Origin: Egicoccus halophilus
GTDB lineage: Bacteria; Actinomycetota; Nitriliruptoria; Nitriliruptorales; Nitriliruptoraceae
Direction of reading: 5' to 3'
NCBI RefSeq assembly: GCF_004300825.1
Contig: NZ_CP036250.1
Span: 2,170,001 to 2,234,000 of the forward strand
Length of the DNA: 64,000 nt
Below are positions 31,418 through 40,930 of this stretch, piece after piece. A program made the translations under genes and the position numbers. Under the pieces are notes generated by a model that was given only the letters and a program-made list of their open reading frames with translations, was not told the origin of the DNA and ran no database searches. Numbering within the stretch: position 1 is the stretch's first letter; every line of letters starts with the position of its first letter.

Positions 31418-32367
31418 GTTCACCCACCGCCGCCGCGCCCCTGCTCCCGGGCACCGACGCCCCGCTCGCCGCCGGCGAGCTCGTCGTGCTCATCGACCGG
31501 CGCCGCCGGCGCTACCTGGTCGAGTTGACCGAGGGCGGGGAGTGGCACAGCCACGCCGGCCTGCTCACGCACGACGCCCTGATCGGCTGCCTGGAGGGCA
31601 CGGCGGTCCGGACCAACCGCAACATGGAGATCGTGGTCCTGCGGCCGACGCGCGAGGACTACGTGCTCAAGATGAAGCGTGGGGCGCAGGTCGTCTACCC
31701 CAAGGACCAGGCGGCGATCGTCGCCGCTGCCGACGTGCGGCCCGGATGCACGGTCGTCGAGGCCGGCGCCGGCTCCGGCGCCCTCACGTTGGCCCTGCTC
31801 GCCGCCGTCGGACCCACCGGTCGAGTCGTCTCGTTCGAGCGTCGCGACGACCACGCCGCCCACGCCCGGCGCAACGTCGCCCGCTTCCTGGGCGGCGAAC
31901 CGGACAACTGGCAGCTGGTCGACGGGGACCTGGTCGACGGCCTCGGGCAGTTGGAGGAGCGCCCGCACCGGCTCGTGCTCGACCTGCTCGAGCCCTGGCT
32001 GCTGGTGCCGGGTGCCGCGCAGGCGCTGCCCGCGGGCGCGATCGTGCTGGCCTACATGCCGACGGTGCCGCAGGTGATGCGGTTCTCCGAGGCGCTGTGG
32101 GACGACGGCCGCTTCACCGACGTGCGCACGACCGAGACCCTGGTGCGCCCCTGGGACGTCGACGGGCTCGCGGTCCGGCCGGCGCACCGGATGGTGGCCC
32201 ACACGGCGTTTCTGACCACGGCCCGTCGGGTACCCGCCCGCGACGAGGGCGGTCCGCCGCCGCCCCGGCGCAAGGCCGACGTCGGGCCCGGCGTCGTGTG
32301 GGGGGACGCCACGGCGCCGGCCGCGGGCGACGCGGGCGACGACCCGGTCGGGGACCCGGTCGACTGA
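31414..32367 (+). CDS. trmI: tRNA (adenine-58-N1)-methyltransferase TrmI
   Basis: 317 residues. An N-terminal beta-barrel-like domain is followed by a Rossmann methyltransferase with [16 protein letters not shown] (S-adenosylmethionine site), and the catalytic-region motif DLLEPWLLV, which replaces the usual DxPxPW. It methylates A58 in the tRNA T loop. The ATG overlaps the stop of the fused thiolase (ATGA). In Thermus thermophilus m1A58 stimulates 2-thiolation of T54, so this operon joins two consecutive T-loop modifications. trmI next to mpa is also the mycobacterial arrangement. The last 50 residues are a disordered Pro/Gly/Asp tail. Confidence 0.93.
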   Translation: MSSPTAAAPLLPGTDAPLAAGELVVLIDRRRRRYLVELTEGGEWHSHAGLLTHDALIGCLEGTAVRTNRNMEIVVLRPTREDYVLKMKRGAQVVYPKDQAAIVAAADVRPGCTVVEAGAGSGALTLALLAAVGPTGRVVSFERRDDHAAHARRNVARFLGGEPDNWQLVDGDLVDGLGQLEERPHRLVLDLLEPWLLVPGAAQALPAGAIVLAYMPTVPQVMRFSEALWDDGRFTDVRTTETLVRPWDVDGLAVRPAHRMVAHTAFLTTARRVPARDEGGPPPPRRKADVGPGVVWGDATAPAAGDAGDDPVGDPVD

Positions 32368-32476
32368 CCGGACGGGTCCGACCGGATCACCGGGGCGAAT
32401 CGTGCGGCGGCCGGCCGCCGCGCACCCGGCGACGCTGATCGGTGCCGCCTCGGGCCGGAGACCGGGTGGTGTGCCC

Positions 32477-32482
32477 TACACT
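32477..32482 (+). promoter_or_regulatory. Putative -10 element for mpa
   Basis: TACACT, 88 nt before the mpa GTG at 32570; part of the recurrent TA[GC]NCT set. Confidence 0.4.
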
Positions 32483-32569
32483 CGCCGGCTCAGAGGCCGT
32501 CGGGTGCAGAGCCTCGGCTCCTATCCCGGGACCTCGTCCACGGGAACGCTCCCTGCGGTAGGAGGCCAC

Positions 32570-34393
32570 GTGAACCAGCGCCCGGACCGTTCCTCGCACG
32601 ACCCGCGTCCGATCGGCGGCCGACGGGTGCCGGACTCCCTGGGCGGTGACCCGGACGCGCAGGTCGCGCGCGCCGGCGAGCAGGACCCGGACGAGCTCGC
32701 CGCGGAACTGAAGTTCCTGCGCGAGGAGGTCGACCTGCTACGGCGTCGGCTGGAGTCGGCACCGACCCGGATTCGCGTCCTCGAGGAGCGTCTGCTCGAG
32801 ACCAAGGGACGCTTGCAGTCGGCGCTGACCCAGAACGACAAGCTGACCGAGACGCTCCGCGCCGCGCGCGACCAGCTGGCGCAGATGCGCGAGGAGGTCG
32901 AACGGCTCGCCGCGCCACCGCAGGCCTACGCGACCTTCCTCGCTTCCGACGCCGCGTCGGAGACGGTCACGGTGATGGTCTCGGGTCGCAAGCTCGAGGT
33001 GGCGGTGGGGCCCGAGGTTGACGTCGACGAGTTGCGCGCCGGCCAGGAGGTCCGTCTCAACGAGTCGATGAACGTCGTCGCCGTCGGTGACTTCGAGACC
33101 CGTGGTGAGCTGATGATCGTCGCCGAACTCCTCGGTGACGGACGTGCGGTGGTGCTCGGCCACACCGACGACGAGCGGGTCATCCACCTCGCGGAGCCGC
33201 TGCGCGAGCTGCCGCTGAAGGCCGGCGACTCGTTGTTGGTCGATCCCCGCTCGAACACCGCGGTCGAGCGGGTGCCCAAGGCCGAGGTCGAGCAGCTGGT
33301 GCTCGAACAGGTCCCCGACATCTCCTACGAGCAGATCGGTGGTCTCCAGGACCAGGTCGAGGCCATCCGCGACGCGGTCGAGCTGCCCTACCTGCACGCC
33401 GAGCTGTTCGTCGAGCACGAGCTGCGGGCACCCAAGGGCATCCTGCTGTACGGCCCGCCCGGCTGCGGCAAGACGATGATCGCCAAGGCGGTGGCGAACT
33501 CGTTGGCGCAGCGGGTGCGGGACAAGACCGGCCGGCAGGACGTGCGCAGCTACTTCCTCAACGTCAAGGGTCCGGAGCTGCTCAACAAGTACGTCGGGGA
33601 GACCGAGCGGCAGATCCGCCTGATCTTCCAGCGGGCCCGGGAGAAGTCCGCCGAGGGCTTCCCGGTCATCGTGTTCTTCGACGAGATGGAGTCGCTGTTC
33701 CGCACCCGCGGCTCGGGCGTGTCCTCCGACGTCGAGACCACCATCGTCCCGCAGCTGCTGGCCGAGATCGACGGCGTGGAGAGCCTCAAGGACGTCGTGG
33801 TGATCGGCGCCTCCAACCGCGAGGACATGATCGACCCGGCGATCCTGCGGCCCGGCCGGCTCGACGTGAAGATCAAGGTCGACCGTCCCGACGCCGAGGC
33901 CGCCCGGGAGATCTTCTCGATCTACCTCCACGAGCGTCTGCCGCTGCACCCCGACGAGGTCGCCAGCCACGGCGGCTCCGGGCCCGCCGTCAGCGCGATG
34001 ATCGACCGCACGGTGGACAAGATGTACGCCGCCGACGGTGACAACGAGTTCCTCGAGGTCACCTACGCCAACGGCGAGAAGGAGGTCCTGTACTTCAAGG
34101 ACTTCAACTCCGGGGCGATGATCGAGAACGTGGTGGCGCGCGCCAAGAAGTACGCGATCAAACGGGTGCTGGAGGACGGACCGAAGGGTCTGTCCACCGA
34201 CGACCTGTTGCGCGCGATCCGCGACGAGTTCCGCGAGAACGAGGACCTGCCCAACACGACCAACCCGGACGACTGGGCCCGGATCTCGGGCAAGAAGGGC
34301 GAGCGGATCGTCTACGTGCGCACCCTGATCAGCGGCGAGACCGCTGGACCGGGTCGCGCGATCGAGAACCTCAACCCCGGGCAGTACCTGTAG
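32570..34393 (+). CDS. mpa: Proteasome-associated AAA+ ATPase (Mpa/ARC)
   Basis: 607 residues. Order of domains: a disordered start, a coiled coil at about residues 38-105 that captures Pup, tandem OB folds to about 235, and one AAA+ module with Walker A GPPGCGKT (295-302), Walker [11 protein letters not shown] and arginine-finger region RPGRLD. It ends in GQYL, with the penultimate tyrosine that docks Mpa onto the 20S core. The ring unfolds pupylated proteins into the PrcBA core. The GTG at 32570 follows GGTAGGAGG. An M-D-Y-N-rich beta insertion (about residues 485-510) is typical of the family. Confidence 0.97.
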   Translation: MNQRPDRSSHDPRPIGGRRVPDSLGGDPDAQVARAGEQDPDELAAELKFLREEVDLLRRRLESAPTRIRVLEERLLETKGRLQSALTQNDKLTETLRAARDQLAQMREEVERLAAPPQAYATFLASDAASETVTVMVSGRKLEVAVGPEVDVDELRAGQEVRLNESMNVVAVGDFETRGELMIVAELLGDGRAVVLGHTDDERVIHLAEPLRELPLKAGDSLLVDPRSNTAVERVPKAEVEQLVLEQVPDISYEQIGGLQDQVEAIRDAVELPYLHAELFVEHELRAPKGILLYGPPGCGKTMIAKAVANSLAQRVRDKTGRQDVRSYFLNVKGPELLNKYVGETERQIRLIFQRAREKSAEGFPVIVFFDEMESLFRTRGSGVSSDVETTIVPQLLAEIDGVESLKDVVVIGASNREDMIDPAILRPGRLDVKIKVDRPDAEAAREIFSIYLHERLPLHPDEVASHGGSGPAVSAMIDRTVDKMYAADGDNEFLEVTYANGEKEVLYFKDFNSGAMIENVVARAKKYAIKRVLEDGPKGLSTDDLLRAIRDEFRENEDLPNTTNPDDWARISGKKGERIVYVRTLISGETAGPGRAIENLNPGQYL

Positions 34394-34494
34394 CGGCCGC
34401 CGCGGGACGTCCGGTCGTCGGCGACCGCTCGGCGCCCGGACCGGCGGCCGGTCGGCGACGCGTCGGGCGAACACGACGACCAGGGGGTCGGTGG

Positions 34495-35982
34495 GTGGCA
34501 ACCAACAAGTACGTCGGCGTCGAGACCGAGTACGGCATCGCGGTCGACGGTCCGCGCGAGGTCAACCCGGTGCTGGCGTCGTCGTTGGTCGTCGGCGCCT
34601 ACCGCGGTGCCGGGGACCGCGACGTGCGGTGGGACCACACCGACGAACACCCGATGCGCGACGCTCGTGGCTACGAGACCCCCGACGCGCACGAGCCGGT
34701 CACCGACGACGAGCTCGGCCTGGCCAACACGGTGCTCACCAACGGTGCCCGGTTCTACGTCGACCACGCCCACCCGGAGTACGCGACCCCGGAGTGTGCC
34801 AACGCCCGCGACCTGGTCGTGTGGGACAAGGCGGGGGAGCGGATCCTGGAGGACGCGGCCCGGCTGGCGGCGACCACCCTGCCTCCGGGCCACCGGGTGC
34901 TGGTCCACAAGAACAACACCGACGGCAAGGGGGCCGCCTACGGCACCCACGAGAACTACCTCGTGCCGCGCGAGGTGCCGTTCGGGCGCCTGACCCGCCA
35001 GTTGCAACCGTTCTTCCTCAGTCGGCTGCTCTACGTCGGTGCCGGCCGGCTCGGGTCCGAGTTCTCCGGTCTCGACGTGCCGTTCCAGCTGTCGCAGCGC
35101 GCGGACTTCTTCGAGGTCGAGGTCGGCCTCGAGACCACGCTCAAGCGGCCGCTGATGAACACCCGCGACGAGCCGCATGCCGACCCCGAGCGCTACCGCC
35201 GGCTGCACGTGATCAACGGCGACGCGAACCTGTGCGAGGTGGCCACCTACCTCAAGGTCGGCACCATGTTGCTCGTGCTCGACCTGATCGAGGACGAGGC
35301 GCTGCCCGAGCCGCCGGCGATCCACCGTCCGGTGCAGGCGTTCCATGCGATCAGCCACGACCTCACCGCGCGGGTGACGCTGTCCACCGAGGACGGTCGC
35401 CGGGTGACCCCGCTCGAGCTGCAGTGGCACTACTACGAGGCCGCCGTCCGCTACGTCAAGGAGCAGGGTCGTGCCGACGGGCACGCCATCGACGTCCTCG
35501 AGCGCTGGGAGGCGGTGCTGACCACCGCCGAGGCCGATCCGCGGCGCCTCGCCGGCCGGGTGGACTGGGCCACCAAGCTCGAGTTGCTCGAGCAGTACCG
35601 CGAGCGGCACGGGCTCGACTGGGACCACGACCGGCTCAAGATGGTCGACCTGCAGTACCACGACGTACGCCGGGACAAGGGCCTGTACCAGCGTCTCGCC
35701 GCCCGTGGACGGGTCGAGCGGCTGGTGTCCGAGGCCGAGATCCAGGCCGCGATGGCGACGCCGCCGACCGACACCCGGGCGTGGTTCCGGGGCGAGTGCC
35801 TGCGCCGCTTCCCCGACCAGGTCGTCGCGGCCGGCTGGGACTCGCTGATCTTCGACGTCGGTCGTGACGCGCTGCAGCGGGTGCCGATGATGGAGCCCGG
35901 ACGCGGCACCCGCGAACACGTGGGAGACCTGCTCGACCGGGTCGAGGACGCCGCCGCGCTGATCGAGGCCCTGTCGGGCTGA
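34495..35982 (+). CDS. dop: Pup deamidase and depupylase Dop
   Basis: 495 residues of the carboxylate-amine ligase-like fold. The magnesium-binding E10 is in GVETEYG, the catalytic D90 in [12 protein letters not shown], and the Dop-loop absent from PafA occupies about residues 33-70 (GAYRGAGDRDVRWDHTDEH). Dop deamidates the C-terminal Gln of Pup to Glu and removes Pup from substrates. It lies 101 nt after mpa. Unlike the usual dop-pup pair, a convergent peptidase and a strong terminator follow, so pup is not co-transcribed. The GTG start is preceded by CAGGGGG. Confidence 0.96.
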   Translation: MATNKYVGVETEYGIAVDGPREVNPVLASSLVVGAYRGAGDRDVRWDHTDEHPMRDARGYETPDAHEPVTDDELGLANTVLTNGARFYVDHAHPEYATPECANARDLVVWDKAGERILEDAARLAATTLPPGHRVLVHKNNTDGKGAAYGTHENYLVPREVPFGRLTRQLQPFFLSRLLYVGAGRLGSEFSGLDVPFQLSQRADFFEVEVGLETTLKRPLMNTRDEPHADPERYRRLHVINGDANLCEVATYLKVGTMLLVLDLIEDEALPEPPAIHRPVQAFHAISHDLTARVTLSTEDGRRVTPLELQWHYYEAAVRYVKEQGRADGHAIDVLERWEAVLTTAEADPRRLAGRVDWATKLELLEQYRERHGLDWDHDRLKMVDLQYHDVRRDKGLYQRLAARGRVERLVSEAEIQAAMATPPTDTRAWFRGECLRRFPDQVVAAGWDSLIFDVGRDALQRVPMMEPGRGTREHVGDLLDRVEDAAALIEALSG

Positions 35983-36012
35983 CGTAGTCGGGCTGACGCT
36001 GTCGGGGTGATG
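35971..36012 (+). repeat. Three 14-nt imperfect tandem repeats at the 3' end of dop
   Basis: CTGTCGGGCTGACG, TAGTCGGGCTGACG and CTGTCGGGGTGATG run head to tail. The dop stop codon lies in the first unit, and the later copies would supply further stop codons in the same or another frame. Confidence 0.7.
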
Positions 36013-36017
36013 CCGAC

Positions 36018-36051
36018 GTCGGCCGGGGCGCGGACACGCACCCCGGCCGAC
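36018..36051. terminator. Bidirectional terminator between dop and the M14 peptidase gene
   Basis: Perfect 11-bp arms GTCGGCCGGGG and CCCCGGCCGAC with a 12-nt loop, between convergent genes. Confidence 0.72.
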
Positions 36052-36062
36052 GACCGGTTCGC

Positions 36063-37247
36063 TCAGTTGGCGCTCGTGCGGTTCGGGATGGTCTCGTAGC
36101 GCTCCGGGTCGAGCGTGCGCCACGACCCGTCGGCGACCGCGTCGATCAGACCCATCAGGCCGATCTCGATCTGCTTGATGGCCATGCCCATGCGCTTCTG
36201 GCCGGTGGAGGTCGAGTTGCCGCTCGTCTCGAACAGCACCGTCGCGCTGCCGCGCAGCGCGAACGAGCCCAGTGCCGTGCCCGGCAGGTTGATGTTCTGC
36301 GGGTACCGCGTCACTGCACCGTAGGGCGAGTTGCCTCGCGCCTGCATCCCGTCGAGGACGGCGAGGTTGGCCTGGCGTGAGGCGTCGTAGTCGAACAGCG
36401 GCCAGTCACCGTGCTCGGCCGGGTCGGCGATGAAGCGGGCCGAGATCGACATGGGCGAGTAGCCGTCCAGCGTGTCCCCGCTGTAGCAGGGGCCCTGGTT
36501 GTGCAGGTCGACGAAGACGTCGACGACCCCGAACTCGTCCTCGAGGGCGGCGTAGACGTCCCGCAACGTCTGGGCCTCCGGGGTGATGTACCAGCCCGTC
36601 CCTGCGCTCGAGCCGGGGAAGTCGGCAGGGTCGGGGACGTAGTCGAGGTTCGGGTTGAAGTCACGGTTGACGTCGAAGCCCTGGTTGCGGACGTTGAAGT
36701 TCCAGGCCCGCTGGGCCGCGGCGAGCTGCGGGAAGTCGGCGACGACCTCGTCCCAGGTCATGACGTTCTGGCGTTGGTTGGCCTCGCCGCCGTCGGCGTT
36801 GAGCATCGGGACGAAGACGAGCGTGACCGCGTCGCGGATCGCCTGCGCCTGCTTCGCGTTGGTGCTCAGCGTCTGCAGGATGTTGAGCACCGCGTGGACG
36901 TTGTGCTTCTCGTTGCCATGGATCTGGCTGTTGACCAGGATCACCTCGTCGCCGGTGCCGACCCGGGCGGTCCAGATCTCGCGGCCGTGGTTGGTGTAGC
37001 CGGCGACGTCGACGTCGACGATGCCCTTGCTGGTCCGCTCGAGCTGCGCCAGTCGCTTGCCGAGCTCCGCGTGGTCGATGTGGCCCGAGATGGCGGTCGG
37101 CAGGCTGCGGTGGCAGGTGGACTGCTCGGGGAACGCCTCGGCCGGCGCGGCCGTGGACGGCAGCAGGGCACCGGCCATCGCCAGCGCCGTGAGGCCGCTG
37201 GCCAGACGCCAGCGGGTTCCGCTCCTGGACAGAGTGGTGGTACTCAC
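36063..37247 (-). CDS. Secreted M14 family zinc carboxypeptidase
   Basis: 394 residues from a GTG at 37247. A signal peptide (basic start, SGLTALAMAGALLP, then cleavage near APAEA) directs export. The M14 zinc site is visible as H and E in QIHGNEKHN and the third His in DLHNQGPC, with the catalytic Glu in VLFETSGNS. It removes C-terminal residues from peptides outside the membrane. AGGGAGCAACC precedes the start. Its place between dop and pup is unusual, but because it is exported, a direct part in Pup processing is unlikely. It is divergent from pup across 249 nt. Confidence 0.9.
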   Translation of the reverse strand: MSTTTLSRSGTRWRLASGLTALAMAGALLPSTAAPAEAFPEQSTCHRSLPTAISGHIDHAELGKRLAQLERTSKGIVDVDVAGYTNHGREIWTARVGTGDEVILVNSQIHGNEKHNVHAVLNILQTLSTNAKQAQAIRDAVTLVFVPMLNADGGEANQRQNVMTWDEVVADFPQLAAAQRAWNFNVRNQGFDVNRDFNPNLDYVPDPADFPGSSAGTGWYITPEAQTLRDVYAALEDEFGVVDVFVDLHNQGPCYSGDTLDGYSPMSISARFIADPAEHGDWPLFDYDASRQANLAVLDGMQARGNSPYGAVTRYPQNINLPGTALGSFALRGSATVLFETSGNSTSTGQKRMGMAIKQIEIGLMGLIDAVADGSWRTLDPERYETIPNRTSAN

Positions 37248-37459
37248 ACGGTTGCTCCCTCGTCGGGATCGGCGCTCCCGGGCCGATCCGATGGTTGACC
37301 CGCGAAACGAACTAGCCGATCCGAGCCGGGTCAAGGATGACCGCGCGACCGTCACGCCCTGCGCGCGATGGCGGCGGCTCGGTCGCCCTGCCCGGCGGAT
37401 CGCCCGTGGGCCCGGCGGCGTCGTGGTGCGCACGACGGTCCCACGACGCCGGTGACCGA

Positions 37460-37465
37460 TAGGCT
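37460..37465 (+). promoter_or_regulatory. Putative -10 element for pup
   Basis: TAGGCT, 32 nt before the pup ATG; shows that pup has a promoter of its own in this arrangement. Confidence 0.4.
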
Positions 37466-37496
37466 GCACATCCGCACGCCACGGTCGGAGGAACCC

Positions 37497-37697
37497 ATGA
37501 GCGAGGGTGGCCAGGTCCGCAAGGGCGGCAGCTCGCAGGACGAGGTCGAGGAGGTCGAGCAGCCCACGACCGAGACCGACGAGTCGGCGAAGGACCTGCT
37601 CGACGACGTCGACGAGTTGCTCGACGAGATCGACGACGTGCTCGAGGAGAACGCGGAGGAGTTCGTCCGCGGCTACGTCCAGAAGGGCGGCCAGTAA
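37497..37697 (+). CDS. pup: Prokaryotic ubiquitin-like protein Pup
   Basis: 66 residues, ending in VQKGGQ. The C-terminal Gln must be deamidated by Dop before PafA can join Pup to substrate lysines. The central acidic, Leu/Ile-rich segment DLLDDVDELLDEIDDVLE is the part that forms a helix with the Mpa coiled coil. The ATG has CGGAGGAACCC upstream. The gene is flanked on both sides by minus-strand genes, so it is monocistronic, separate from dop and from prcBA. Confidence 0.97.
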   Translation: MSEGGQVRKGGSSQDEVEEVEQPTTETDESAKDLLDDVDELLDEIDDVLEENAEEFVRGYVQKGGQ

Positions 37698-37749
37698 GGG
37701 AACACCTGCGTTCCGCGCCAATCGATCGAGAGCTCGGGACGTGACGCCG

Positions 37750-40614
37750 TCAGGCGCGTGGCAGTCGCAGGACGAAGGTCGCGCCGTCGCCGGGTTCGCT
37801 GTGGACGTCGAGTGTCCCGCCCATGGTCTCGGCGAGGCTGCGGCCGAGGTACAGGCCCAGCCCGGTTCCCGAGATGCCGTCGCTGCCTCGTCCGCGGAAG
37901 AACTTGGCGAACACCTGTTCCTGCTCGTCGGCCGGGACCCCCGGCCCCTCGTCGGTGACCGTGAACGCCATCCGGTCGCCGTCGACCGCTGCCTCGATGA
38001 TGATAGGTCCACCATCTGCGAACTTGAGGGCATTGCTACACAGGTTGAGCAGGATCTGTTCGACGCGGTCCGGGTCGCCGCACGCGCCCGGAAGTCCGGG
38101 GGCGACGCGGCACTCGACCCGGTCGCCGGCATCGCACAGTTCGGCGACGTTGGCCACGACGGCGGCCGGGTCGAACGGCATCGGGCGGACATCGGGCAGG
38201 CGATCGTTCTCGAGCCGTGAGAAGTCGAGGAACTGGCGGACGAGGCCGCGCAGGCGTCGTCCCTGGCGCCGGACCCGGCCGGCGAGTTCGGAGTACTCGG
38301 GCATGCCCGCCTGCTCGATGACGCCGAGGAACCCGAGGATCGAGGCCAGTGGTGTCTGCATGTCGTGCGAGAGCCCGGTCATCATCTCGTCCCGGACGCG
38401 GGTCGCAGCCGCGTGTTCGCGGTGACGCGCCATCTCGAGGTTGGTCCGGATCCGGGCCACGAGTTCGAGGTTGGTGAAGGGCTTGACGAGGTAGTCGTCG
38501 GCGCCGGCGTCGAGGCCGATCACCGTGGACGCCTCGCTCGCGCGTGCCGACAGGATCACGACGGGGGTCGCCGCGAGATCCGGGTCGCCGCGCAGGGCGG
38601 CGAGCAGTTCGAAGCCGTCGAGGCCGGGCATCATCACGTCGGCGAGCACCAGGTCCGGGCGCTCGTCGCGAATGCGTTGCAGCCCGGAGGTGCCGTCCGC
38701 GGCCGTCGTCACCCGCCAGTGCTGACCCAGGATTCGGCGCAGGTAACGTCGCAGGTCGGCGTTGTCGTCGACGACCAGTACGTGCGCCCCGGCCGTGTCC
38801 CCGGCACCCGGTGGCTCCACCGCGGTGGCGATCGTGATGTCGGGCTCGGTCCAGCCCAGGGCCTCGTCGAGGTAGGCGGACGGATCGATCGAGGTGCCCT
38901 CGAGCGGTGGGTTGCGGTCGATCTGGTCGGCCGGCAGGTGTTGAGTGCCGTAGGGCAGGCTGACCCGGAACGTGCTGCCGACACCCTCGGTGCTGTCGAC
39001 CTCGATGTCGCCGCCATGCATGCGGGCCAACTCGCGGGCGAGCGAGAGCCCGATCCCGGTGCCCTCGTGACTGCGCGCCCGGCTGCCGCGGACGCGATGG
39101 AAACGCTCGAACAGCCGGCCCAGATGGTCGGCTGGGACGCCGACGCCGGTGTCGGCGACCTCGAGGACCGCACCGTCGCCGCCGTCGCGGAGCCGGACCG
39201 TGATCGCGCCCTCGAAGGTGTACTTGAGCGCGTTGGAGAGCAGGTTGAAGACGATCTTCTCCCAGCCGTCACGGTCGACGTAGACCGGGGACGGCAGTGC
39301 CGCGAGGTCGACCTGATAGTCGAGGTCGGCGCTGTCGATCGCCGAACGGAACACGCTCGCGAGATCCTCGGTCACCCGCGCGAGATCGGTCGCCCGGTAG
39401 CTGCCCCCGATCCTGCCGGCCTCGATCCGCGAGAAGTCGAGCAGCGTGTTGACCAACTTGGTGAGCCGGTCGGCGTTGCGACGCACGACCTCGAGGGCGT
39501 CCCGGTGGATCGCGGGCAGCGCCGGATCGGACATCACGTCCTCGAGGGGCTGCAGGAGCATGGTGAGCGGCGTACGGAACTCGTGGCTGACGTTGCTGAA
39601 GAACTCGGTCTTGGCCCGGTTGAGCTCGGCCAGGGCGGCCGCACGCTCGCGGGCTCGCCCTTCGGCGCGTTCGTCCGCCAGTGCCCGGGCGAGTTGGTCC
39701 GCGACCAGGCCGACGTAGTCGCGGTAGTCGTCGTCCCACGGCAACCGCGGGTTGATACCGGTGACGAGCACGCTCGACACCAGCGTGCTGCCCGGGTCAC
39801 GCAACGGCTGCACGAAGGCGTACTGCGGCACCGTGCCGTCGACGGCGTCCATGACGTCGGCCAGCCAGTCGGGGACATCAACGACAGCGGCGCCACGGAG
39901 TCTGGCCGTGCCAAGCGACCACGGTGCTTCCCCGTCGAGGACGAACTCCGCCTCGAGGCCGGCGACGTCGAGCGACGAGACCGCATCGAGGGTCGCCCGG
40001 TCGTCCTCGATCAGGTACAGCGCCGCGAACGGCACATCCTCGCGGCAGCCCGCGAGCACCTCGATGGAGGCGGCGGTACCCCCCTCGGCCGCGGTGATGT
40101 CGCGCGCCCGCTCGCTGAGCCGACCGAGCGTGCGCAACCGACGTTCGCGCAGCACCTGCTCGGTGGTCTCGGTGACGGCGGTGAAGACGCCGTCCACCGC
40201 CCCGTCCGGGCCGCAGATCGGGCTGAAGGAGAAGGTGAAGTAGGCCTCCTCGACGTACCCCGCTCGGTCGAGCAGAAGCGGTAGGTCCTCGGACCAGGTG
40301 GCGTCGCCGCCCATCGCCTGGTCGAGCATCGGACCGACGACGTCCTCGGTCCCGGGCCAGCTGTCGCGTCCGGGCGCGCCGAACGCGTGCGGGTGCTCGT
40401 CTCCGAGGATCGGCGCGAACGCCTCGTTGTAGACCGTCACGAAGTCGTCACCCCACCACAGCAGCATCGGAAACCGCGAGGCGAGACAGATGTCGAGTGA
40501 CGTCCGCAGATGCTCCGGCCAGGTCTCGGCTGCGCCGAACACCGCCTCGACCGCCTGCCGTGCCCAGCCGTCCCCGCCCTGCCCTTCGAACACGTCCGTC
40601 TGCAACGGCGTCAT
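37750..40614 (-). CDS. Hybrid sensor kinase with two histidine kinase modules around a receiver domain
   Basis: 954 residues without membrane segments. Order: PAS-like domain (about 30-145), GAF-like domain (about 165-310), HisKA with H344 (SHEFRTPL) and HATPase (about 450-570), receiver domain with D659 (LADVMMPGLDG) and lysine in YLVKPFT, then a second HisKA with H750 (LSHDMQTPL) and second HATPase with DEGPGVP and GTGLGLYLG. The likely role is cytoplasmic sensing and phosphorelay; the signal is unknown. The ATG at 40614 follows AGGAAGGG. No cognate response-regulator gene is adjacent. It lies antiparallel between pup and prcBA. Confidence 0.9.
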   Translation of the reverse strand: MTPLQTDVFEGQGGDGWARQAVEAVFGAAETWPEHLRTSLDICLASRFPMLLWWGDDFVTVYNEAFAPILGDEHPHAFGAPGRDSWPGTEDVVGPMLDQAMGGDATWSEDLPLLLDRAGYVEEAYFTFSFSPICGPDGAVDGVFTAVTETTEQVLRERRLRTLGRLSERARDITAAEGGTAASIEVLAGCREDVPFAALYLIEDDRATLDAVSSLDVAGLEAEFVLDGEAPWSLGTARLRGAAVVDVPDWLADVMDAVDGTVPQYAFVQPLRDPGSTLVSSVLVTGINPRLPWDDDYRDYVGLVADQLARALADERAEGRARERAAALAELNRAKTEFFSNVSHEFRTPLTMLLQPLEDVMSDPALPAIHRDALEVVRRNADRLTKLVNTLLDFSRIEAGRIGGSYRATDLARVTEDLASVFRSAIDSADLDYQVDLAALPSPVYVDRDGWEKIVFNLLSNALKYTFEGAITVRLRDGGDGAVLEVADTGVGVPADHLGRLFERFHRVRGSRARSHEGTGIGLSLARELARMHGGDIEVDSTEGVGSTFRVSLPYGTQHLPADQIDRNPPLEGTSIDPSAYLDEALGWTEPDITIATAVEPPGAGDTAGAHVLVVDDNADLRRYLRRILGQHWRVTTAADGTSGLQRIRDERPDLVLADVMMPGLDGFELLAALRGDPDLAATPVVILSARASEASTVIGLDAGADDYLVKPFTNLELVARIRTNLEMARHREHAAATRVRDEMMTGLSHDMQTPLASILGFLGVIEQAGMPEYSELAGRVRRQGRRLRGLVRQFLDFSRLENDRLPDVRPMPFDPAAVVANVAELCDAGDRVECRVAPGLPGACGDPDRVEQILLNLCSNALKFADGGPIIIEAAVDGDRMAFTVTDEGPGVPADEQEQVFAKFFRGRGSDGISGTGLGLYLGRSLAETMGGTLDVHSEPGDGATFVLRLPRA

Positions 40615-40930
40615 CCCTTCCTGACCGGTCCACGGTCGCCGCGGAGCGCAGCCGGTGAAGACTCGTCGCCGTTCGACACCCGGACAACGGCCCGGACCCA
40701 TCGCCAGGAGGTGCCGAGCCCAAGAATCTGGCCAGGCCAGTGGCCGGTCAGCCAACCATGCCGCGGCCGGCCAGCATGCCCGACACCACTCGGGGTCTGG
40801 AGACGAGTCGTGCCGAACGGAAGCGGCGGCGATCACTGCGCGCACGGCGGGTTCAGCGCCCGGCCAGGGCTGCCGATGTCGACGAGGCACCGTGCCATCG
40901 CAGGCACGGGAGAGCCGAGGCGGCGCAGCG
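40615..40930. other. 316-nt divergent intergenic region
   Basis: Between the hybrid kinase (minus) and an unknown gene (plus). Sequence composition is slightly less GC-rich than the flanks. I recognise no RNA gene, repeat or strong hairpin; it presumably holds both promoters. Confidence 0.4.

Noticed and set aside
36063-37247. M14 peptidase as a Pup-processing enzyme
   Set aside because: Its place beside pup is suggestive, but it has a clear signal peptide and should act outside the cytoplasm.
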